Positions 22,524 through 35,036 of a DNA stretch of 64,000 bases are shown here, one piece after another. The position numbers were made by a program, and so were the translations under genes. Every line of letters begins with the position of its first letter. The stretch's first letter is position 1. Source of the DNA: Siphonodentalium dalli (taxonomy: Eukaryota > Mollusca > Scaphopoda > Gadilida > Siphonodentaliidae); contig CP136061.1 of the NCBI GenBank assembly GCA_032622095.1, positions 186,132,369 through 186,196,368 on the forward strand. Reading direction: 5' to 3'. The notes below the pieces were generated by a model. The model ran no database searches, had not been told where the DNA came from, and was given only the letters and a program-made list of their open reading frames with translations.

Positions 22524-24833
22524 TCATTATAGTCCAGTGTATTTATGGTTTTACCCAGAACTAATTGCAACAGAATTTTTTTTTGCTGGAATTGGTACAT
22601 ATACCCTCCATAAACAACATACTAAAAATCAGCAAAAATCGGAAAAAGGGAAATTAGTGAATTTCGTGGAAAAAAATTGGGAAAATTTGGTCAAATCATC
22701 AATTTATGGATTTTCATGAATGTATATAAAAAATTCAAATATACAAGTCCTGCAAATATCATGCCTATTTTGTCGACCACATTTTCCTGGAAACCATTCC
22801 CATATTCCTTAAGTATTTTTCGAGTTGTGTGCCTTCAAAATCGCGAGTTTACCTGATTTCGGAGCCTTAATTTCGCAGAATGAGCCAAATGCCGTATTAT
22901 ATGGTTAATTATCTAAAAAAAAACTAGAGCAAAATTAATTACTTTTTCACTGTTTTAGTAATTTCCTCACTAGATTAAACACAAAATATGATTAATATGT
23001 ACATCTATGAATAAGGAGAATAAAATATTCTCAAACAAAATGTGTGTTCCATTGTATGGACTTAGCCAAATTTGCCTTGACACAGAACTCGTGTGATGAA
23101 ATGCCATATTTGAGGTCATGCAACTCAATAAATTAACATCCATTTGCTCTGCTTTTCTCATAACATTTTGAGAATACTAGATTGAACAAATTGTGAAGGA
23201 ATTTCCAAATACATTGGTGATGAAAATAAAATTATGGTCCTATGAACTCTTACTCTAGCCTCTTTTGCGAAAATTCTATCGTGGGGCGTTTTTGTAAATT
23301 TTAAAAGGATTTTAGGCATATTCAGAAATATTATCGAAAGTTTATTGTGTAAAATTATGTGATCTGTCCTCTTAAATCATTTGTTTTGTGAGAAAATAGC
23401 ATTTCAATGGTTATACCAATGAATGTCACCGTATTTCACTCATCATTGTGGAAACTTACTCCAAATTTGAACGGCAGAGCAATGGGGTAGGGGAAAGCAT
23501 ATCAACAAAACTTCAAAATTATGGATCTTGAAGCATAAAACTGTATATTAACAGCTTCTGCTTACATTGTTCTTTCATACATAATTTCATATTTCCATTG
23601 TTTATGTTTATTGACAGAGCTATAATATTTTTTGTCATAATTTGGCAGTGAAATATCAAATTGGCATTTTGAGATTGTTTTTATACAACATAACCATAAA
23701 ATTCTAAATCAACGTCCGATAACGTATTAAGCAGTTTTATAATGCAACAGGAATGTACACAAACTGGAAGAAAACAACATTGTGTCTGAAATGGCTGTAA
23801 TTTGGTGATAAGATTGCATTTTGTGATTTTTCCTACCCCTATACCAACGTTAAAATTTGGAGTCAGTTTCCTGAAAAATGAAAGAAATCAAGTGACATAC
23901 TATGGCATAACCAATGTAAGGCTAATTTTTTATCACTAAAGTGTTGTGGGAGGAAATATCAAAAAATTTACACATTAAAACACCCATTGTTTTTTGTTTG
24001 TATGGCCCAAACCTTTTAGAATGGACAAAAATGCCTCAAACTGGCATCTTTGGAAACAAGCTAAGACTAAGTATTCAAAGGGCCATAAGTTGATTTTTTT
24101 AAATAATGTCCTGTTTATACCTTTACAATTTGTTCAATCCAACATACTTAAAAGGTTATAAGAAAATCACGGCATATGGGTATTAAATTATTGAGTTACA
24201 TGACCTCAAATATTGCATTTCATCTCACACGTTCAGTGTCAGAGGCAAAATTGGCTAAGTCCATACAACGGAACACACATTTTGTTTGAGAATGTAATCT
24301 TCTTCTTAATTATAGATGCACATATTAATCATATTTTGTGTTTAATCTAGTGAGGAAATTACTAAAACACTGAAAAATCCCTTCAGTTTTATCTAAATTT
24401 TTTTTAATAATTAATCATAAAAAGGCATTTTGGCTCATTCTTCGAAATTGAGGCCCGGAAAATGGGCCGAAATCAGGTAAACTCGCGTTTTTGAAGGCAC
24501 ACGTACAACTCGAAAAATACGTAATGAATCTGGGACTGGTTTTCAGTACTGGATTCAGGAAATTGAGGACGACAAAATACGCATTTTGATATTTGTAGGA
24601 TTTTGAATTTGATTGTTTTTATATACATCCATGAAAATCCATAAATTGATGATTTGACAAAATTTCCCCAAATTTATTTCACGAAATTCACCAATTTCCC
24701 TTTTTCCGATTTTTGCCGATTTTTAGTATGTTGTTTATGGATGGTTTATGTACTTATGCCAGCAAACAAAAATTCTGTTGCAATTAGTTCCGGGTTTGGC
24801 ATTTTTTCTCATAAATGCACTGGACTATTATGC
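22524..24833. repeat. 2.3-kb foldback element with ATTAT duplications
   Basis: Nearly the whole interval is an imperfect inverted repeat centred near 23680. The ends are AGTCCAGTGTATTTATG and its inverse CATAAATGCACTGGACT, flanked by ATTAT on both sides (22526-22530, 24827-24831). Paired landmarks include ATTTATGGATTTTCATGAAT with ATCCATGAAAATCCATAAAT, and GATTAAACACAAAATATGAT with ATCATATTTTGTGTTTAATC. No transposase ORF. If transcribed it would form long dsRNA. Confidence 0.8.
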
Positions 24834-25100
24834 TGAAGTGTTAAAGGAGGCGCTACTGCAAGACAGAGTTCAGTCCCCGCGAGCTGCGCTGTGACAACTC
24901 GTCATGCAGGACAGGCAGGGGTGGTTCTCCATTAAACGAGCAAATTGATGTCTCGTGTACACTTGTTCCATATAAAAATATGATTGTGGCACAAACAAGA
25001 CCTATTGTGGCGTTCCATTTCACTGAGGAGCATGCATGTGGCACAACGTTATGATATAACAGTATTGCAATATATCAACACATGCCTTTATATAGTTACG

Positions 25101-25481
25101 CTGAATAGGTCACTCTCACCGGTTTTCTGTGATAAAGTTACCCAGGTTCCTGAAATTGTGATAAAGTTACCCAGGTTGGAGAGGTTTGTGATAAAGTTAC
25201 CCAGGTTAAGAATATTTCATGTTTAGCAACAAATTATTCATTTTTGCGATAAAAATGACGAGCTACAGTACTAATATGTCTTAATGTGTGGCTTAATATG
25301 GGCTTTACTTGTCAAAACTGAACAGTATTTCCCTCAGTCACTTTTAAATCAAGTTCTTATTGTGAGATTTACTTAACCTGGGTAACTTTATCACAATTAT
25401 CTCCAACCTGGGTCATTTTATCACAAGTTCAGGAACCTGGGTAACTTTATCACAGAAAACCGGTGAGAGTGACCTATTCAG
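25101..25481. repeat. Foldback MITE with internal direct repeats
   Basis: Both ends read CTGAATAGGTCACTCTCACC inward. Each arm carries three copies of GTGATAAAGTTACCCAGGTT, so the arm is both tandem and inverted. The loop (25215-25370) is AT-rich. Confidence 0.85.
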
Positions 25482-25724
25482 CTTTAGTTACATGATCAAA
25501 ACAACGAGAAAACACGAAAATCGCACTGTCTCATCGCCTAACTGCTAAATTTCATTTTATTCCTATTAAGTTATCTTACCTCTAATTAACAAAGAACGTG
25601 CACTGTTATGCTATTTCTTGGACTGTTTATCTGAATGGTCATGAATATCATTTATGATGCACGTTTTTCGTGGTTTGATGTAAATATTGACTCTGAAACA
25701 TCGAAAATCGTCTGTCTCGAGAAA

Positions 25725-26087
25725 TGTCCACACCGCGACATTATTTACAATATAGGCCACCTCGGTTCCATTTTAACTAAGGGCAACAACCTACCATACG
25801 CATAAGAAAGTTTTGCCTTTTGACAATTTGTTTTGAAGATTTTGGACAATATAAAGAATCGAAACACATGAAAAATGGGACGAAAATAAGTGTACCCTCC
25901 AGTGCACCTTAATTAATGTCCACACCGCGACGATATCAAAGGAACTAGAAAATATGTCGGTAGACTACCAAAATTGCTCAAATAGTACACATGGGGTGAA
26001 GAATCGTGAATAAAAACGAATGAAAAATGAAAAAAAAATGAAGAAAATATATAAATTGTCCACACCGCGACATGTCCACACCGCGAC
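25725..26087. promoter_or_regulatory. Four copies of TGTCCACACCGCGAC
   Basis: Exact 15-mers occur at 25725, 25917, 26057 and 26073, all on the same strand, the last two almost abutting. The motif is GC-rich in AT-rich surroundings. It could be a protein-binding site cluster or the remnant of a repeat; function unknown. Confidence 0.5.
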
Positions 26088-26099
26088 GCGGAATAACGT

Positions 26100-27586
26100 T
26101 ACAGTCAGCCACAGACACATTTCACGCTTAGAATATTTTGGTGGTTCTGTTGTAAAAGGGTCAACACGATGTACATACACATATAGTTCCTATTGGATCG
26201 GGGGGGGGGGTGAGTGAGTGAGTGGGGGGGAAGCAGATGACAATTTGAAAATCAATTGTTTCGGTACTTTTCAACAATCGTTCTGCCTGCATGTGTGACG
26301 ATTTCCGGCTCGTGTGGTATAGCAAAGGCGTCAATGACACATTTTGGGCCATCGGAATATCTCACTGACAATTCTATCTGATTGAGCTCATCGAAAAAAA
26401 ACCTAAATACCAAATTTCAGTTAGATATCTTGAAACATGTAACAGAAATCCATCGACATTGTTTTCTATTATAAATTCTCTTTGCAATTTGGCGAACCCC
26501 TTGAGGAGCAGAGTTTGATTGACGTATGTTCACGTTGTCTACACCAGAGTTCCTCGATCGTTTGGCGTCAAACCAAGTGTACGATGGACCAGGGCATGCC
26601 CGACTTGATAGGAATCGCCCTTTATGCGATCAAAAGCTGTTTCCAATATGTACCCTAGCTGTATTCGTTGACCTCTTAGAGAGTTTGAACTCTAAGTCAC
26701 GCCAACAAAAGACACAAATTTCCACCACCTATATTCAAATAGCCGTATAGGCCTATCTCATAGACGTCTCAACGTGCGGAGCTGGGCGATACGTCGTTTG
26801 GGCAGATACATCATCGGCTACTCCGTGATGTACATGTTGATAATTCAACTATATATTAAAGGGCAAATGGCAAAAAAGTGGCAAAAGTTTGGTTGGTTTC
26901 CATTAATCATGATATTCGAATTAAACACAAGTTTTGGAGAAAGAGCGAATTTGACAATGACGTCGCCCTGATTCAACCCACAAAACGTCATTGGCACATG
27001 CTGTAATGAACGACCTTGATTGACCTTGACCTTGCCCTATAATTTTTGCCAAATGTCATTTTCGTGGTCACCAATATCTGTGCTACATACTCACATAAAA
27101 TTCATCGGCATGTGACATATTTAATATTTTCTGAATTTTCTGGACGAATTTGTTCATTTAAGGGAGAATCAACCGGCCGCAGGTTACTAATTTCTCAAAT
27201 TTTCGGCGAACAAAGACAAGGAAGGACCAGTCTATCGCGCGAAATTCGAAAATTGTGGAACAATGAATGGACTTTAAATTGACTTGTAAACTAAAAACAA
27301 GTACTTAATTTATTGTGATGATTAAAATGTTAATTTCCTAATATGGGAATTTTTAGGCGGGCGGGTTGTACCGGGGCGGGTAGTCACGGACCCCCGCAGT
27401 TGCGGTAATTGTGTTCTTGAAGGTCGGGTGCGCATCGGCGGTATGTTTTCAGCTCATTTTAATTTTCATTGGAACGTAAACATTTATTCTCTAACAGAAA
27501 TCGTGGCAGACTCGAAAACTAAACGTCATTTAGAACGATGTTTCAAAATCTGCATGTACAGCACTTTTTTTTTGTCAGAGTGTCCC
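26100..27586. other. Intergenic, no gene seen
   Basis: Mixed-composition sequence with G runs (about 26200) and a GAGT microsatellite. Several short ORFs show no splice or homology support. Confidence 0.5.
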
Positions 27587-27594
27587 CTTCTGCT

Positions 27595-28816
27595 CAGGGC
27601 CGTAACTTCCCCAAAATATTGGGGGGGGGGTGTATCGCTTCTTTGCCCGACATCTCCACCAAATTGCCCGATTTTTCTGAGGGTTCTCCCTTCTCCTCCG
27701 ACCCCCCCCCCCCATTGAATTATGGGTACTGTCTACAGTCGTTGGCCTACTCCAGAGACTAGGCATGGAGCTAATAAGCTAACATGATCACATACGCTTT
27801 CAGCACTATCAATAATATATGAGATTAGAAAACAATGCGTGTACTCACCATGAAGAAGATAATTTCTTTTGAACTTAACAGGAATCCTTGGAATATACAC
27901 AAGCTGATTATGAACAATAACACCACATACTCCAAAAGTTAGAATTATATATATTTTTACATTGTGTGAATGGCAGATCCATGAGAATATACTGAAATAT
28001 TTTGAATTGTAAACTGTTAAACTAAATCAGTACATACTTTATATAGAGAGAATATATTACTAATTATTCACCAATCTTAATTCGCCTATCTTTCATTTCA
28101 CTTCCGCAAACTTTACATTTAACTTTGTGTGCCGATAAGTTCAATTTCTCTGAATTTTGGGTTTCTTTGATGATGGTTCGTCCATGATGAGAAATTTATT
28201 CTCGAATGAAGTATATTTGTCTTTCCATCACTTATATTTGGTACACTCAATTGGGTCATGTTATGCTACTAGATGCCTGACTAATTTGATAGTTCTGCCA
28301 TTAAAAGTGAGTTCAAAGATGAAATTGAAATTCTCACATTAATAAATAAGTTGTCACTTAGTTAGATAAGACACATCCTGGGACCTGTATAGCATTACTG
28401 TAGCTTAACTGTGGCATGTTTATGGCTCACTCTGTGGTATCTGGTGTTAAAATGACACCATGTTGTTGAGCATTAAGTTACAATAAATTTGACAAGGAAT
28501 GGCCATCACTGCATCACACTTTTAGCACTGGGTAACACCAGAGATATGTAACACAGTTACAGCTGATTTATTGCATCCCATTAAGCTGCTATAATTGTAT
28601 GTGGGCTACACACATGAATGCTGATGTTGGGCACTCCAGGAGCACTATTTTAAAATTATGTCGGGCAGTTTTCAGAAACAACAATTGCAACTACAGAGCT
28701 TTGTATAAAAAAAAGTTACACTGTCTTTGTCCGACAACTGCCCGACGAACTTACTGCCTGGATATTTGGGGGGGGGGGTGTGACACCCACCCACACCCCC
28801 AGGAATTACGGCCCTG
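27595..28816 (-). mobile_element. hAT-like transposon with perfect 8-bp duplication
   Basis: The ends CAGGGCCGTAACTTCC and (inverted) CAGGGCCGTAATTCC are flanked by CTTCTGCT at 27587-27594 and 28817-28824. CAGGG termini and 8-bp duplications are diagnostic of hAT. Subterminal G runs and GCCCGAC repeats also mirror each other. A decayed BED-finger fragment lies inside on the minus strand. At 1.2 kb it is non-autonomous. Confidence 0.85.
28064..28185 (-). pseudogene. hAT transposase N-terminus remnant (BED-like finger)
   Basis: Starts MDEPSSKKPKIQR. After an apparent frameshift it continues HKVKCKVCGSEMKD, with the C-x2-C spacing of a BED zinc finger, and then stops. Such fingers sit at the N-terminus of hAT transposases, in agreement with the enclosing ends. 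No downstream RNase-H domain is present. Confidence 0.55.
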
Positions 28817-29769
28817 CTTCTGCTGCAGCCACCCCTTTATATAATAGATCAGTACCGAGCACTACCGATCCGCTTCGGAGCATTGTAGAATTCCATGTTT
28901 TGCATTCAACCGTTATTAACCAGTCATAATTCTCGTTTTAAATCGGAAAGAGAAGTTGTTCGGTTGTCATGGTAGGTGACCAACAAATTAATGGCGACCA
29001 CAGATCTTGGTTGATTCTGTTTGCATCTCGGAATATTAACAAATAAGTTGCAACGGAATTCGTAAGTTAGAGCAATGTTTTGTCGGGCAAATATTTGCTA
29101 TAGTTCAGATACATGTACTGTCGAAGGACACCTTATTTTTCTTAATATCTATGCATACAAATACATGCATTCCAACTTTTTCAGAAAAATGTTAAAACTT
29201 AAATCAAATGGGGCGAGAGCAGAGACAACTGGGCGGGAGTGCGAATTTTCATTTATATTTTTTATATTTTAATCTTTCTAAAATAACTGGTCATGATGGA
29301 CAGTTCTAGATATATCATATACTGAAGCAGTATCCTAGGGGCATCCTAAAAATTGTAAATGTAAGCTGAGGCCACCTCCAAATGTAAACATAATATTAAT
29401 AACATTAACTTTAAGTTAACAATTAACATATTAATTGGAAACGGGCCAGCTCGTCCCAGGAACAACTCGGTCCAGTCGACCTGGGCCAGCTCGCCCCGCT
29501 CGGCCCAAGGGATAATGTCTTATTTAACTTAAGTTGTTTTACTTTGGTGTCTTTTTGCTTTCTTCACCTCTCTCTGAGTCTGAGTCTGACTCTGACTAGT
29601 CTGAGCCAACGGGTTGTCACATGAACTTTTAATTCTTTCACTGCCGATCGCGATTTGAAACTGAGTCGAATTACCCATACACTGCCGATCGCGACTTGAG
29701 TTGAATCCTGACACCTTCGTTCTGTAACATCAATCCATGGGAAGTAACTCTATTAATATTATGTGCAAA

Positions 29770-32700
29770 CAGTGTACAGACCTTCTCAAAAGTAATGGCC
29801 CTCCCGACCGCGTTGGAGTAACGTTACGACCGCGTTGATCCAACACAGTCGTAACGTTACTCCAACGCGGTCATGATTTTTTCTCAACTTGGTCGAGGAA
29901 ACCGTCAACGCAACATAACGCAGTCGGCATGACCACCAACGCAACAAACGCGGTCGAGATAACCGTCAATGCAACAAACGAGGTCGGGAGAATAGCTTAT
30001 CAACTGTAATAATAATTATTGAATAACATTGTAAACAAGAACTTTGAGACATGCATGAACTCATTTTATTAAAAAAAACATTAAATTGAAAAGAGAAAAT
30101 GAACGACGGCCACCAATTTTTGTTTCATACAATTTTCTGATAGGAAACAGAACGAAGTGTTGTAATCAATCGAGACGGTGACCGTGTGTTTGGCTTGGGT
30201 GATGCATGATTTAGTGGTGATGTTTTACATTTATAATTTTTCTGGAAAAAAAATAATAAATAAATGCGGATCACATAGATCGCGCTGCACGAATTAATAG
30301 AGATGCAATTGGGAATATTTAATATTCAGCGTCACCTCCTAATAAAGGTCAATAACCTGTACGCCAAGGTTCCGATGTCATTTGAAATCTTCGTGAGGGT
30401 ACGATAAAACACACATCTACATTTACACGCACGTTCGTAATTGACACATGGATATACATGTACAGTGATGCAAATAATTTAGAATATTAATTATCCATGT
30501 GTTGTGAAATACATGTAAAACAAACAGCGCTCAGATTTGGTTACCAGTGATTTGTCACTTTAACCAACAGACCGCGGATCAAAAGCATGCCGCGAATGAT
30601 TGACAGCTGTGTCAATAGACGCAAATACAATACGGGGCGTGTCTTCGGTAAAGTTGAAAGTGATATCATGTGACTCAAACGGAATTCTCGATTGAAAACG
30701 TGCTGTCATAACTTCGTCGGTTTTGATTGGCTAGTGACCACTCGATGAAGTGTTGTTCAGGTGTTACTTAATTCATTGATGATGAAATAACGAAATCATT
30801 CGTATTCAATGGTGCTTCGAAGAGACCAACAATGTATAATCCGCTATTGTGTAGGCAAGCATATGATATGATAAATATTAACTTTCTTTTTACCTACGGA
30901 TATATAAGTTGAATAATTTTGTTAAATTCATTTTTTTTTTTCACCGGAATTAAATCACTGCAATTCAATTATTTATTTGTCTTCATCAAATATTTGAAAA
31001 CAATGTACAATGTACATTTGAAGATCCAAGCGATGTTCGACGCAGTAGATACCAAATTAGACAAATTTTTTTTTTTTCTAGATTTCCGGGTTATAAAAGA
31101 AAACTTTAATATAGTCACCATCAATTATTATGTCACAGAAATAGCAAAAAAAACCACACAAATGTCCACCGTTTTATTATCGATCTATATTTACATACGT
31201 TTGTGGTTTTACATTGAAAACGAGTACAAACTATCATAATTTAAACGCTCTTTATTACATACCACATTTCGGTGTAAACATGGACGCTCTTTATTAGAAG
31301 CGATAATTTGAATTTTTTTGCAAGACTGACAACAAGTGAGTTAAATGTATTCTCTTGAAAGCCGATATCTAGTCATCAAAACCTCATATAATAAAAAGTT
31401 CTTTTGCACATATATTTACAGTATTCTCCGAAATTCGTTATCATTTCTACTGACAAGTACATCGTAAAATATTAACAATTCAAATCACAAGTCTACAGTC
31501 GACACATAATGGCTTACCCATTTGATTTCAGACGCCGATGCCGGACAAAATATATACGGTAATTTAATGTCCCGCTAAAAAAAAACCACACAAACCACCA
31601 CCAGATAATTTTCTGTAACTCCACCCATATTTGAAAATTGATTGATATGTGTACATGTATTATGTAAAAATCGGCATGACCGCCAACGCAACAAACGCGG
31701 TCAAGTTAACCGTCAACGCAACAAACGCAGTCGAGATAACCGTCAACGAAATGGAATGTTTCCAAACTAATACAATGTTGTTTGCGTGACGAGAGTAATG
31801 CATTCTGATTAGTGTTAAATGTTTTACATATAGGCCCACATTTAGATTTTTCCGGGAAAAAAACTAATAAATAAATGTAGATCACGTTGATCACAACGCG
31901 GTCGAGTAAACCGTCATGCAACAAACGCAGTCGAGATAACCATCAACGAAATGGAACGTTTCCAAAATAATACAATGTTGTTAACGTGATGGGAGTAATG
32001 CATGATAGATTTGTGTTAAAATGTTTTACATATTGGCCCACATTTAGATTTTTTTTCGGGAAAAAATAATAAATTAATGTAAATCACGTTGATCGCGCTG
32101 CACGAATTAATGGAAACGTAATCGAGACTGCTAACAAACAAAACATATTGATGTCACGTCGCTATGTACATGTATGTGTGTTATTTGAATATTTAATATT
32201 CAGCGTCATATCCGATTAAATGTCGATTACCTGTACGCTCATGTATAGACCAAGGGTATTGTGTCAGTTCCGATGTCGGCCGAAACTGTATGAAACAATA
32301 AAGCGCGTTTATATACGTCGTAAACAAACGCCATTCCAGAAATGTTCACGACGCTCGTTATGTATACCACTATACACTTGCGTACATGTAGCATTAAATA
32401 AACCAATAATCATTATAAAATAAACACGATTTGTGATTTATGTCGAAGAATACAATGACTTGATTATTCGGACTTTCATTAGCCTCTCGTCGGCAGTTCG
32501 TAAAATATTATCCAGATATCAGTGCCCCTTTAATACAAGGAAAACATAACTTCCCCATCGCGAACCTCTATTGGACCACGCACGCTGCTGAATGGTGACA
32601 TTGTCTCGTTCTTTGAAGTTATTATTAAATTTAGATCAAAGGAATTTCTGCAAGATATTTTTATACCATGTAACATAGCAACTTTGTGAAGATGACTCCT

Positions 32701-33225
32701 CCTACCAGCTTGTATTCTGTATTGATTGACTGTGATTCAAACACAGAATTCTCGACTGGACACGTGCAAGCATAACTTTGTCTGTTTTGATTGGCTAGCG
32801 GACATCGTGTGCCACAATGATCACTCAATGAGGCCGTGTCGCTTTCATGATGATGAAATAAACATACTCAACGTGGATTCGAAGAGACGTTACATGTTTC
32901 AGTAATTGTCCGCTATTGTATTGGCAAGCATACATGTATGGTAAATATCAAATATCCTCATCAAATATTTTAAAACAAAACATATACATTTGAAAACGTG
33001 TGTGCGACTGTGCGTTGATCCTTAGCGCAACATGTTTAGCGTAAACGCGGTCTGCGTTAAACTTCAACGCAGTCTGCGTTAAACTTCAACGCGGTCCGTT
33101 GATTTTCAACGCGGTCATAAACGTATCACCAACGCGTTATCAACGCAAAAACCGCGTTACGTTGGCGTTACGACCACGTTGAGGACCGCGTTAAAAGGGC
33201 CACTTATTTTGAGAAGGTGTGTACG
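29770..33225. mobile_element. 3.4-kb TIR element with CAACGCGGTC arrays
   Basis: The left end is GTACAGACCTTCTCAAAA then TAATGGCCC; the right end inverted is GTACACACCTTCTCAAAA then TAAGTGGCCC. Subterminal zones (29800-29990, 31680-31950, 33030-33190) are packed with CAACGCGGTC, AACGCAACAAACGCGGTC and the palindrome GTAACGTTAC. An internal block (about 30170-30870) recurs at 32000-32960 as a direct duplication (ATCGCGCTGCACGAATTAAT, TATTTAATATTCAGCGTCA, TTTTGATTGGCTAG). GTGTAC flanks the ACCTTCTC core on both sides, but target-site size is ambiguous. No transposase recognised. Confidence 0.65.
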
Positions 33226-33509
33226 TGATGTAATCAATTTTCTAACGAGAAATTCCCGGTTTATTTTTTATATTTCGGGATGTCGGCCATCTTGTCTTGT
33301 CAGAGTTTCCCACGTTGATTTGTCGTTGCACCACAGTGTGTGGAATCCTAATCCTTCAGAATAGATAACAGTTTTTTTGTGTGAAGTACCATCAATCAAT
33401 ATGGATAAGTCACTAGTCACTATATACAGGTTGCTGGGTTGATCTCCACAGAACTAAAACGTTTAAAGTTAAACAAATACAAACTAGATTGGTATCAGTG
33501 TCAAGAAGC

Positions 33510-33702
33510 TCAGTTTGAGATTGCCGCAAGGAGCTGGCTCCTTTTGACATGTATGGCATGTAGAAATTCCCTGCTGTAGAGCTCCAATTGGATGACATCC
33601 ATTTTCACAAGAGGGGATAATGCAGCAATAGTCGGATGAGATGTGTCTAGGATGAGCTGGACTGCATGATCTGTTAGCCTTAGGAGTTGCGGTTCCACCT
33701 GG
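33510..33702 (-). CDS. Candidate C-terminal exon or gene fragment, unidentified
   Basis: Open frame beginning VEPQLLRLTDHAVQLILDTS, then HPTIAALSPLVKMDVIQLEL, and ending RSQLLAAISN plus stop. It reads like a helical protein. A TAA stop lies five codons before the first V, so it would need an acceptor at CATCCAG or CTAAG. Another frame upstream (33484-33831) also stays open, so a frameshifted fragment is possible. Family not recognised. Confidence 0.3.
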
Positions 33703-34711
33703 ATGCTGTCTTAGTCTGCAAGTTTTTTCTTCATCTTCTCTCTCTTGTTTTGTGATTAAGTGGTCGCTATCACGTGACCCTCCTGCAGTGAAAAATGCAG
33801 GGAGTTTTTGGGGACACCTGTTTTTGGGCAATGATATTCCGAAGGCATATCCTGAATGCCTGAGCGGAGGAAGGTTTGGGAGGGGGTGACCCCCTGCTGA
33901 TGGTGGGGGTATGTTCTTTCTCCTGGAATTTTTTGAAAATCCATTGCATTGAGAGCAAATCTAGGGTTCTTTGAGTCAGTATTTTGAATTTTACTGAGAG
34001 GTTAATTTGATCAAGTTTCTCAACCAATTTTTTTTAGATATGTATGGATTGGAAATGCTTATAAGTTATTGTCAGATATCTTTGGTTTGAACAATGGATT
34101 ATGCTTATCCTGCTTGAAATGAGACTTACCATTATCACTCTTAATTCATATAATAGGCTATTTTCTAAAATTCAAGTGAGAGACACATACATAATATACT
34201 AGTACAGAAACAATGTCTATTAATTTAGTAATTACTATTAGTACTAATCTCTATGTTAATTATTCATTTGGTGTTATGAGATCCCACCTGATAACCAGGT
34301 TTATTTTGATCAAATTGTCACTGTTCCTGTACTGTTGATTGAAATACTGAAGACTGAAGGCTGAATGATAACAAACCTGAACTCAAACTATTTGAAGTTT
34401 TAACAGATGAAAGCTAGATAAAGCCAAAGTTATTTAGAAATTCTGAAATGTTCTTATATTTTGGGGTGGCGGCCGTCTCGTTTGTGGTCACGTGATCGTG
34501 GTCATGTGACAATGGTGGACTTGGGCGTGTTTTCGATTCCCCAGACAAATACCTACATGCATACCAAGTTTCATGAAAATAGCTTGGCAGATACAAAAGT
34601 TATTGAGAAATACACAATACATATGTATTTAGCAGCAATATGCTACATGCACATGTATAGTATGCTTGGCAGTAGCAGATCTGTCTGTGGTGCTGCATGG
34701 CAGTGAAATAG

Positions 34712-34846
34712 TTAATGAATATGACAAATTACGACAAATGAATTTGACAAATTACGACAAATGAATTTGACGAATTCTTCAGTTAGTTGGTCACCGCTCC
34801 TCTCAACGAATTCTTCTTCAGGTGTAATGAAGTCTTCGATGCCAGC
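34712..34846 (-). CDS. Candidate exon, unidentified
   Basis: A strong 3' splice site (TTTTTTTATTTAG) is followed by GIEDFITPEEEFVERSGDQL and TEEFVKF. A 22-bp direct repeat (AAATTCATTTGTCGTAATTT) and a stop follow. A donor could be AGCG|GTGACC. Frame choice is uncertain because another frame is also partly open. It may belong with 33510-33702. Confidence 0.28.
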   Translation of the reverse strand, partial: AGIEDFITPEEEFVERSGDQLTEEFVKFICRNLSNSFVVICHIH

Positions 34847-35036
34847 CTAAATAAAAAAACAAATGAGTAAATAAGCAAGTCAATTAAAATATTTGTCCTA
34901 ATAAAAAATGACAGTAGAACAACATTTAATGTCTTAATTAATTAATTGAATTATTATTGAATTATTATAATGATAGAATGTTGAATTTAACATATTTGTT
35001 AAGTACTGATCATTGAACGAATGTTGTTGAACATCA

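Noticed and set aside
27428-27762. Proline-rich ORFs ending SPPTPPPH
   Set aside because: They cross the hAT end and poly-G/C runs; no splice or coding support.
30919-31239. 106-codon ORF as a gene
   Set aside because: Runs of F, K and Y from AT-rich sequence inside a duplicated part of a mobile element; the duplicate copy at 32900 does not keep the frame.
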